Part shown: positions 1-7,398 of the stretch, in pieces
How the letters are laid out: every line of letters starts with the position of its first letter
Position numbering within the stretch: the first letter of the stretch is position 1
Source: an uncultured Erysipelotrichaceae bacterium
Lineage (GTDB): Bacteria > Bacillota_I > Bacilli_A > RF39 > UBA660
DNA: 15,322 bases
Direction: 5' to 3'
Assembly (NCBI GenBank): GCA_902766815.1
Contig: CACXEZ010000039.1
Span: 1-15,322 of the forward strand
Position numbers and translations under genes: made by a program
Notes under the pieces: model-generated
The model's database searches: none
What the model saw: the letters and a program-made list of their open reading frames with translations, nothing else
What the model was told of the DNA's origin: nothing

Positions 1-2
1 AA

Positions 3-92
3 AACAATAATCCTACATATATGATGTATGAAAACAGAAAATTTACTATTTATGATATAGAAGGGAATATATTTGATAGTATAGAAATATAA
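3..92 (+). CDS. C-terminal fragment of an upstream gene (cut by window edge)
   Basis: A reading frame open from the window edge codes for 29 residues ending in NIFDSIEI and stops with TAA. It lies 28 bases before the next gene on the same strand, with only a ribosome binding site (aaggggg) between them, so the two were probably co-transcribed. Too little is visible to name a family. Its reality rests on position and spacing rather than on similarity. Confidence 0.45.
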   Translation, partial: NNNPTYMMYENRKFTIYDIEGNIFDSIEI

Positions 93-120
93 ACATAAAT
101 TAATTTTTAAGGGGGCTAAT

Positions 121-492
121 ATGGAACAGTTAGAAGACAAATATAAAAATGATAAATATGATCGTTCATTATATATTTCAAAGGGATATATATTACCAGA
201 TGGCAGTCAATTAACAAAATCTTATGCAAGATTGCATGAGGATATGGCAAAAAGGTTTATAGAAGAAAACTATAAATATACATTTGCCAATGATATTATC
301 AAAGATCCTAAAGATTTTATACTAATGAGAGTTGGTGCATTACAAGTAATGTCATGTGGTTTACCAATATTATTACATTGTGATGAAAAATTGAGTAAAG
401 AAATTGAAGAAGCCATTGTTTCATATTTAAGTTATGATTGGAAAGAAATATGTTCATCTAAATTATATTCGTATTTAATCCTAGAAAATTAA
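121..492 (+). CDS. Hypothetical protein, probably with a replaced C-terminus
   Basis: This is a 123-aa soluble, charged protein with no signal peptide or membrane segment, and I do not recognise its family. A strong ribosome binding site (aaggggg) stands 5 bases before the ATG. Residues 1-110 look like ordinary coding sequence, ending near YLSYDWKEI. The last dozen codons overlap, on the opposite strand, the truncated end of a tyrosine recombinase fragment whose recognisable homology begins at about 482. The stop codon therefore lies in recombinase-derived DNA, and the original C-terminus was probably cut or exchanged by the rearrangement that broke the recombinase. It follows the upstream partial gene closely and is probably in its operon. 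The function is unknown. Confidence 0.6.
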   Translation: MEQLEDKYKNDKYDRSLYISKGYILPDGSQLTKSYARLHEDMAKRFIEENYKYTFANDIIKDPKDFILMRVGALQVMSCGLPILLHCDEKLSKEIEEAIVSYLSYDWKEICSSKLYSYLILEN

Positions 493-1029
493 TTGTAATA
501 TCAGGTAAAATGGTATGCCTATCTTTATTTCTCTTACCATCACGAATAAGAATTTTATGTTCTTTAGAATTTAAATCTTCTATCTTTAACTTAAAAATTC
601 CATTAACTCTTAATCCAGAACAAAAACCAAGTAATAACCAACACTTATGTTTTAAATTTTTTTCTTCATTAATAATCATAAGAAATTTATCTTTTGGTAA
701 GATAGTTGGTAATTTATTTGATACTTTTGATGAGGGTAAATAAACCTTATTTAGAGATGTTTTAAAACATACTAAATATAGCAATCTAATAGAAGCAATA
801 GCAAAATTATAAGTATATTTACTTTTATTAGGCCTAATAAAGCATTCATTTAAATAAGGTATAATATCCTCTTCATTTAATTCTTCAATATTTGTATTTT
901 TATCAAAATACTTAAAAAAATTATTTAAAGCACATTTATGTTAATATAAGTATTTTCACTTCCACCTCTCAAAATTAAATTTTCATGGATTTTCTCAATC
1001 CATAGTTGTCTGTTTTCAACATTATTCAT
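458..1029 (-). pseudogene. Tyrosine recombinase (phage integrase family), frameshifted and truncated
   Basis: Read on the minus strand from an ATG at 1029 with ribosome binding site agaagg, the gene begins MNNVENRQLWIEKIHENLIL, a typical SAM-like N-terminal core-binding start. The frame breaks near 940, where a stop appears. It resumes in another frame with ALNNFFKYFDKNTNIEELNEE and continues into the catalytic domain. There GLRVNGIFKLKIEDL carries the first catalytic Arg (usually GLRVSEI), followed by the beta-hairpin region RDGKRNKDRHTILPDI with the likely catalytic Lys. Homology stops after INFL (about 482). The HxxR, H/W and nucleophilic Tyr portion is missing. A frameshift plus loss of half the catalytic domain makes it inactive. 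It is a relic of a mobile element or an accessory XerC/D-like recombinase. Confidence 0.85.
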
Positions 1030-1049
1030 AAATAAAACCTTCTTTCTTT

Positions 1050-1144
1050 ACCAAAGAAACAAGTTTTATCATTTTAGTACTTTAAATTTTTATCATTTTA
1101 TTGTAATATATTTATAGTACATTGGTGATATTTGTTTCTTTGGT
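1050..1144. repeat. 13-bp perfect inverted repeat with internal direct repeat
   Basis: The sequence accaaagaaacaa at 1050-1062 is matched by its exact reverse complement at 1132-1144, separated by 69 bases. Inside lie two copies of tttatcatttta (1065-1076 and 1089-1100, 24 bases apart) and two gtac boxes (1077-1080 and 1117-1120). The element sits just upstream of the recombinase pseudogene start at 1029, where an integrase promoter and arm-type or core recombination sites would be expected. Its use as an attachment or inversion site is inference. It lacks terminator features such as a following U-tract. Confidence 0.5.
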
Positions 1145-1221
1145 CAGTTACTTATATTATCTTAAAATGTGCTTTTTTTGTTTGGGTTTAACTCTAATGT
1201 AAAGACTTTTCGTAAGAAATT

Positions 1222-1230
1222 TGGTACAAT
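1222..1230 (+). promoter_or_regulatory. Extended -10 promoter of the transglutaminase-like gene
   Basis: TGgTACAAT is an extended -10 element 18 bases before the start codon. No convincing -35 box is visible at the usual distance. It matches the TGnTATAMT form found before other genes of this window. Confidence 0.45.
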
Positions 1231-1248
1231 TTAATGGGATGATTATTA

Positions 1249-1758
1249 ATGAGTGAAAATGAAATAATGAAGTTAATGGATACAATTAATTATGGGTGGA
1301 TAGATAAAAATGGGATAAAGCATATAGATGATTTTAAAACATTTTCAGATGATTACATACTTCAATCTCCAGAAGAATTAATAAACAATAAAATAGGAAT
1401 ATGCTGGGATCAAGTTGAACTAGAAAGAGAGTGTTTTAAAAACTATAAATCGTTAAAAACATTTTTTCTAGTTCATTATGATAATGATATATGTCCTACA
1501 CATACATTTCTAACATATGAAAAAGATAATAAATATTATTGGTTTGAACATTCTTGGAAAAAATTTAAAGGAATTCACGAATATAATTCACTTAATGATT
1601 TATTAATAAATGTGAAACAGTATTTTGTCGAATTTGAATTGAAAAACAATTATGATGAAAATAATCTGATAATGAGAAAATATACAAAACCTAAGTATAA
1701 TATAACAGCGCAAGGATTTTTTAAACATTGTGGAAAAGGTGAAGTTATTAAAATATAA
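1249..1758 (+). CDS. Transglutaminase-like (papain-fold) protein
   Basis: This is a 169-aa soluble protein that looks complete, with ATG preceded by a weak purine-rich site (gggatgat). The core resembles the transglutaminase-like cysteine-protease fold. It has a candidate nucleophile Cys52 in KIGICWDQVELER, a His85 in CPTHTFLTY after a predicted beta strand, and an acidic/His cluster Glu100-His101 in YYWFEHSW that could complete the triad. This order (Cys, His, acidic) is the family's signature. The substrate is unknown: such domains may act as amidases or peptidases, or be inactive. There is no signal peptide, so it should act in the cytoplasm. It stands alone, with its own promoter and a downstream terminator, between the recombinase relic and the phosphatase gene, an accessory setting. 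Confidence 0.65.
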   Translation: MSENEIMKLMDTINYGWIDKNGIKHIDDFKTFSDDYILQSPEELINNKIGICWDQVELERECFKNYKSLKTFFLVHYDNDICPTHTFLTYEKDNKYYWFEHSWKKFKGIHEYNSLNDLLINVKQYFVEFELKNNYDENNLIMRKYTKPKYNITAQGFFKHCGKGEVIKI

Positions 1759-1869
1759 GTATAGAAAAGGTTATAAAATCTTTATAGACAACGCGTAGCT
1801 AACAAAATGTCATTTTTACCTTATTTTACGGGGTTATCAATTTACAAAAAAGATAAGAAAGCTTTTTGG

Positions 1870-1894
1870 AAAGTTCGATTATTCGGACTTTTTT
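1870..1894 (+). terminator. Rho-independent terminator after the transglutaminase-like gene
   Basis: An 8-bp stem aaagttcg/cggacttt with one G-U pair and a 6-base loop is followed by a run of six T. It lies 112 bases after the stop codon of the preceding gene. Confidence 0.65.
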
Positions 1895-2023
1895 CTATGT
1901 TTAAATACCCAAAATATACATTTTTTAAAGTCCGCAAGCTACAAGTAGGCTACACAAACTTGCAAACCCTTTATTCATCTTAGGTTAGTAGTGCAAGCTA
2001 GGTGAACAAATTAAGATTTTATG
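1895..2023. other. Intergenic spacer with short repeats, no gene
   Basis: Between the terminator and the next promoter I see no coding sequence. aaagtccg at 1927-1934 is the exact complement of the terminator's 3' arm (1884-1891), so an alternative pairing is possible. gcaagcta occurs at 1934-1941 and again at 1993-2000. gcaag (1934-1938) can pair with cttgc (1959-1963). These may be remnants of a decayed repeat, and no known RNA family was recognised. Confidence 0.3.
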
Positions 2024-2032
2024 TGGTATACT
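2003..2032 (+). promoter_or_regulatory. Promoter of the inositol-monophosphatase-family gene
   Basis: An extended -10 TGgTATACT (2024-2032) is preceded at 18 bases by a -35-like tgaaca (2003-2008, four of six matches). The -10 lies 21 bases before the preferred ATG at 2054. Confidence 0.55.
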
Positions 2033-2053
2033 TAAATATAGGAAGTGAAAATA

Positions 2054-2794
2054 ATGATCAATAAATTTAATAATGAAAATAAAGAATATTTAATATTTGC
2101 AAAAGAAATCGCCTATGAAGCGGAGAAAATAATGAAAAAGTATTTTTTGGAAGATAATGGTGCTAGCTATAAATATGATCAGACAATAGTTACAAAAGCA
2201 GATACAGAAATTAATAGTTTACTTATAAAGAAAGTAAAAGAAAAATTTCCGACACATTCAGTTGATGGTGAGGAGGAACAATTTGGTAAAAGTGAATATG
2301 TTTGGGTATGTGATCCGGTAGATGGTACAGCTATGTATGCAAGACATATTCCTGTTGCGGTTTTTTCTCTAGCATTAGTAATAAACGGTGTTTCAACCAT
2401 GGGTGTTGTATATGATCCATTTACAGATAATTTATATTTTGCTGTAAAAGGTTGTGGAGCATTTCGAAATGATAAAAAAATACTTGTTAATAATATAGAA
2501 CTTGATGATATGAAAAGTGTAAGTAATATGGATATGTGGCCTAAAGCAGAATATAACTTATATGATTCAATTAAGGAATTAGGTAAAAAAACATATTTTG
2601 TTGGAGTTGGAAGTGTAATTAGAGCATGTATGTGTGTTGCAAATGGTGATTTCAATTTAGCAATATTTCCAGGCACGAAACATAAAAATTGTGATATAGC
2701 AGCAGCAAAAGTTATTGTAGAAGAAGCTGGTGGAAAAGTAACAGATTTATTTGGTAATGAACAACGATATGATTGTAGTATTATGGGGCTGTAA
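2054..2794 (+). CDS. Inositol monophosphatase family phosphatase, C-terminus out of frame
   Basis: This is a Mg2+-dependent phosphatase of the IMPase/SuhB/CysQ superfamily. The ATG at 2054 is chosen because aggaag lies 8 bases before it; a GTG at 2045 overlaps that ribosome binding site. Visible signatures are VTKAD (46-50), the metal-binding GEEE (72-75), the hallmark DPVDGT (87-92) and the C-terminal CDIAAAKVIVEEAGG (213-227) with its metal-ligand Asp214. The substrate cannot be read from sequence: inositol-1-phosphate, histidinol-phosphate, NADP/PAP and sugar phosphates are all family options. The frame stops after IMGL at 246 aa, short of the family's usual 260-270. The missing conserved end is present in another frame at 2788-2862, so the reading frame is broken at GGGG (2785-2788). 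It may still be partly functional, or the break may be an assembly error. Confidence 0.85.
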   Translation: MINKFNNENKEYLIFAKEIAYEAEKIMKKYFLEDNGASYKYDQTIVTKADTEINSLLIKKVKEKFPTHSVDGEEEQFGKSEYVWVCDPVDGTAMYARHIPVAVFSLALVINGVSTMGVVYDPFTDNLYFAVKGCGAFRNDKKILVNNIELDDMKSVSNMDMWPKAEYNLYDSIKELGKKTYFVGVGSVIRACMCVANGDFNLAIFPGTKHKNCDIAAAKVIVEEAGGKVTDLFGNEQRYDCSIMGL

Positions 2795-2862
2795 TAAGTA
2801 ATTCGGTAGTTCATTCTGAAGTAATAACTATAATAAACGATAATTTGAAAAATTTAAAATAG
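2788..2862 (+). pseudogene. Displaced C-terminal tail of the phosphatase (frameshift)
   Basis: In the -1 frame relative to the upstream gene, 24 codons read AVISNSVVHSEVITIINDNL followed by KNLK and TAG. This is the expected end of an IMPase protein, where the family carries SN-x-x-x-H followed by a final helix. Adding one G to the GGGG run at 2785-2788 would join both parts into a protein of about 269 residues, the normal family size. Confidence 0.8.
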
Positions 2863-3078
2863 GAAGAAAAAATACTTAGCTCTCATTAAGAACAACGTAT
2901 AAGACTTTTTAGGTAGGCAACAAAATGCCCGTAAACCTGCATAAATAAAGAGGCGCTAAATTATAAAACGATTGAAATCTATATTTACAAATACTTGAAA
3001 TTATTGATATTTCAAGTGTTTTTATTTGCATAGCTTGTATAAGTTTTTTTCAAGCCTGTTCGTAGCAAAAAAATATAA
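2863..3078. other. Non-coding spacer between phosphatase and GNAT relic
   Basis: No supported gene. It contains a small potential hairpin, ggcaacaaaatgcc at 2917-2930, enclosed by aggt...acct, and a terminator (listed separately). The rest is decayed AT-rich sequence. Confidence 0.3.
2990..3024 (+). terminator. Rho-independent terminator after the phosphatase gene
   Basis: A 9-bp perfect stem acttgaaat/atttcaagt (2993-3001, 3009-3017) with a 7-base loop is followed by gtttttattt. The stem extends further through a G-U pair. It is the first strong terminator after the phosphatase gene. Confidence 0.7.
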
Positions 3079-3264
3079 ATAGGTGATATAAAAATTAATT
3101 TATATTTAAGTTTAAAAGTATGTGGTGAATATGAAATTGATAAAGTATTTATGGATGCAAATTTAGAAAATTCCGCTTCATAGAAAACTATGAAAGCATT
3201 GGGAGGAGAAAGAGTAAAAGAGTATTATGATAATGAAAATGCACACTGTAACAGTATATATTAA
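3079..3264 (+). pseudogene. GNAT family N-acetyltransferase remnant
   Basis: The frame reads LSLKVCGEYEIDKVFMDANL, then ENSAS, a TAG stop at 3181-3183, and KTMKALGGERVKEYYDNENA ending at TAA. This matches the C-terminal half of GNAT acetyltransferases: the helix after the acetyl-CoA loop, the pattern I-DKV-hydrophobic then N-x-AS, and the terminal GG. The N-terminal half is absent, with only AT-rich DNA upstream, and the in-frame stop confirms decay. The original substrate cannot be inferred. Confidence 0.75.
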
Positions 3265-3334
3265 ATAAAAAAGCAGAGATAAAAATTTATCATGTACAAC
3301 CTCTATAAATTTAAAATTGAAATAAATATTCTTT

Positions 3335-3360
3335 AAGTAGTCATTTTCCTACTTTTTCTT
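3335..3360 (+). terminator. Weak terminator-like hairpin
   Basis: A 6-bp stem aagtag/ctactt with an 8-base loop is followed by tttctttt. It lies just upstream of the smpB promoter and could end transcription coming from the left. The stem is short and A/T-rich. Confidence 0.35.
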
Positions 3361-3372
3361 TTGGCTAAACTC

Positions 3373-3381
3373 TGTTATAAT
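3373..3381 (+). promoter_or_regulatory. Extended -10 promoter of smpB-ligA
   Basis: TGtTATAAT is a consensus extended -10 element 25 bases before the smpB ATG. No good -35 is visible, as is common for extended -10 promoters. Confidence 0.65.
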
Positions 3382-3406
3382 AATACTTAAGAAAGAAAGT
3401 GATAAA

Positions 3407-5845
<2,439 letters not shown>

Positions 5846-5846
<1 letters not shown>

Positions 5847-5884
5847 AAAGAACCAAGGAGGAGTAATAAAACTTGGTTCTTTTT
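5846..5884. terminator. Bidirectional terminator between ligA and the thioredoxin-like gene
   Basis: A 12-bp perfect stem, aaaagaaccaag (5846-5857) with cttggttctttt (5872-5883), has a 14-base loop. T runs follow on the plus strand and, because the stem begins with AAAA, also on the minus strand. It can therefore end ligA and the convergent minus-strand gene. The loop contains ggaggag, a ribosome-binding-like sequence. Confidence 0.85.
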
Positions 5885-5910
5885 CTCTAATTCTATACAA
5901 AGAGGTGAAT

Positions 5911-6156
5911 TTAATTAGAGGTACTTAAAATTAATCTTTTAATTTCTTTATCACTTAATACTTTCCCTTGACTAACAATCTTATCATTAACAACAAGTGC
6001 TGGAATCATATTAACATGATATTGTAATTTATCTTTATTTTGATTTAATTCTTCAATTTTAACATCTACATGATGAATATCACTTACTTGTCTTATACGT
6101 TTCATAAGCCTTCTACCAATAGAGCAATTAGAACCTATTAATTTTATTTCTATAAT
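5911..6156 (-). CDS. Small thioredoxin-like protein with a single active-site Cys
   Basis: This is an 81-aa protein if begun at ATT (6156), or 80 aa from ATA (6153). It reads MIEIKLIGSNCSIGRRLMKR and onwards. The fold matches the small thioredoxin/glutaredoxin-like family: a first strand, the active-site loop with Cys11, a helix, the cis-Pro strand NMIPALVV (49-56), and GKVLSDKEI near the end. The usual CxxC is CSIG here, so only one Cys remains, which points to a monothiol role or a non-redox one. No ATG, GTG or TTG includes the active site: the next in-frame ATG, at 6105, would drop strand 1 and Cys11. The ribosome binding site aaaggag (6161-6167 on the minus strand) fits ATT or ATA as the start. 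The usual start may have been lost by an ATG-to-ATA change. Confidence 0.7.
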   Translation of the reverse strand: MIEIKLIGSNCSIGRRLMKRIRQVSDIHHVDVKIEELNQNKDKLQYHVNMIPALVVNDKIVSQGKVLSDKEIKRLILSTSN

Positions 6157-6180
6157 ATCATCTCCTTTCTAACTATGTAT

Positions 6181-6189
6181 AGTATAGCA
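6181..6189 (-). promoter_or_regulatory. Extended -10 promoter of the thioredoxin-like gene
   Basis: On the minus strand TGcTATACT lies about 25 bases before the start region. It is part of a divergent promoter region shared with the deacetylase gene. No clear -35 box. Confidence 0.5.
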
Positions 6190-6245
6190 ATAAATTATGG
6201 GAGAATTGTCGAATAATTTTGTTAATATATTGTATTTTAATTTAG

Positions 6246-6251
6246 TATGAT
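6246..6251 (+). promoter_or_regulatory. Possible -10 box of the deacetylase gene
   Basis: tatgat lies 16 bases before the preferred ATG. The TG extension seen elsewhere is absent and no well-spaced -35 is visible, so this is tentative. Confidence 0.3.
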
Positions 6252-6267
6252 ATGTTAGGTGAGTCAT

Positions 6268-7278
6268 ATGAAAAGAGATCTATTTATTATTTTAGTATCA
6301 ACTCTTTTTATTTTAACATTAATGTATCTATATGACAAAGTAGAAGTTGTTCTAAATAGAGAATATCAAAATACCACTGATCACGTTCATATAGAGTATC
6401 CATATTTTCACAACCAAATCATAGATAATTATATCAATATATATCTAAATAATTATATAGAAAAAAATGGAAATAATAGTTTATTTATAGATTATGATTA
6501 TACAGAAAAAAAACAAAATATTGAGTTAACTATATATATTTATGAAAAGAATGAAGGAATAATTAAAGAAAAACAAAAAACTTTCTCAGTAAACCTAACC
6601 AAAGGAACCATTCAAAGTATGGAATATGTAAAGGAAAATAAAGTATATGATATTTACTATCAAAAAATAATTGATAAAAATAAGCCCATGATTGCTTTAA
6701 CATTCGATGACGGACCCAACCATAATACAGCCAAAATTTTAACCACCCTAGAGAAGTATCATATAAAAGCAACCTTCTTTATTTTAGGGTGTAACATCGA
6801 AGGAAACGAAAAAGTAATAAAAAAGATGAGTGACTTAAATATGGAAATAGGTAATCACATGTACAGTCACAAACTATTAACCAAATTAACTAGTGATGAA
6901 ATTACGAAAGAAATTAAAAAAGTAGATAACTTGATTTTTGAAATAACGGGAAAAAATCCCACATTAATTAGACCAAGCTATGGAAGTTATAACAACAGAA
7001 TAAAAAAGATAATGGATAGACCAATAATTATATGGAATATAGATACTTTAGATTGGAAATACCATAATTCTAAAAAAATTTATAAAAGAGTAATGAAATC
7101 AATAAGTGATGGAGATATTATCTTAATGCACGATATTTATAATGCTACAGCTAATAGCCTTGAACTAATCATCCCAGAATTATTAAAAGAAGATTATCAA
7201 TTTGTAACCGTATCCGAGCTTCTTTATTATAAAGAAAAAAGTCTAGAAAAAGGAAAAGTTTATAGTAATGCCAACTAA
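6268..7278 (+). CDS. Membrane-anchored polysaccharide (peptidoglycan) deacetylase
   Basis: This is a NodB-type carbohydrate esterase 4 that removes N-acetyl groups from cell-wall or other extracellular amino-sugar polymers. The ATG at 6268 is preferred, with aggtga 5 bases upstream; a GTG at 6259 lies inside that site. The 336-aa protein starts with a signal anchor (about 5-22, FIILVSTLFILTLMYLY). A linker domain of alternating strands follows (about 38-120), starting HIEYPYFHNQIIDNYIN and reminiscent of the domain preceding NodB in PdaC-like proteins. The NodB domain (139-320) has TFDDGP (D147, D148), GNHMYSH (metal ligands H197, H201), RPSYGSY (235-241), DTLDWK (259-264) and LMHD (catalytic-pocket H288). 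All five motifs are intact, so it should be active outside the membrane. The terminator follows directly. Likely roles are lysozyme resistance or wall remodelling. Confidence 0.9.
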   Translation: MKRDLFIILVSTLFILTLMYLYDKVEVVLNREYQNTTDHVHIEYPYFHNQIIDNYINIYLNNYIEKNGNNSLFIDYDYTEKKQNIELTIYIYEKNEGIIKEKQKTFSVNLTKGTIQSMEYVKENKVYDIYYQKIIDKNKPMIALTFDDGPNHNTAKILTTLEKYHIKATFFILGCNIEGNEKVIKKMSDLNMEIGNHMYSHKLLTKLTSDEITKEIKKVDNLIFEITGKNPTLIRPSYGSYNNRIKKIMDRPIIIWNIDTLDWKYHNSKKIYKRVMKSISDGDIILMHDIYNATANSLELIIPELLKEDYQFVTVSELLYYKEKSLEKGKVYSNAN

Positions 7279-7322
7279 GAAATATGTAAATTTTATTCTA
7301 ATTTTATTATAATTATCAAAAC

Positions 7323-7349
7323 AAGAGCTTGTAAAAAGCTCTTTTTTTT
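7323..7349 (+). terminator. Terminator after the deacetylase gene
   Basis: An 8-bp stem aagagctt/aagctctt (7323-7330, 7336-7343) with a 5-base loop is followed by a run of eight T (7342-7349). The T run leads directly into the next promoter's -10. Confidence 0.85.
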
Positions 7350-7357
7350 GTTATAAT
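7329..7357 (+). promoter_or_regulatory. Promoter of the RNase J gene, overlapping the terminator
   Basis: The extended -10 TGtTATAAT (7349-7357) has a -35-like ttgtaa (7329-7334) at 17 bases. That box lies in the terminator loop, so the promoter and the upstream terminator share the same bases. The leader is about 35 bases to the ATG. Confidence 0.65.
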
Positions 7358-7398
7358 GTTAAAAGTCTTGATACTTATAAAAAAAGAAAGGAGTTATA

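Noticed and set aside
510..743. 77-codon plus-strand frame
   Set aside because: It is the antisense of the recombinase pseudogene's catalytic domain.
2179..2814. 211-codon open frame on the minus strand
   Set aside because: It lies fully antisense to the phosphatase gene, which has clear family motifs. It has no ribosome binding site and no recognisable protein features.
2917..2930. Small hairpin ggcaacaaaatgcc as a structured RNA or attachment site
   Set aside because: It has four pairs only, no similarity to a known RNA was recognised, and a chance origin is likely.
5854..5890. Strong Shine-Dalgarno-like ggaggag in the ligA terminator loop followed by a TTG mini-frame
   Set aside because: The TTG is too far from the site, the frame is only five codons, and the position inside a terminator loop makes it incidental.
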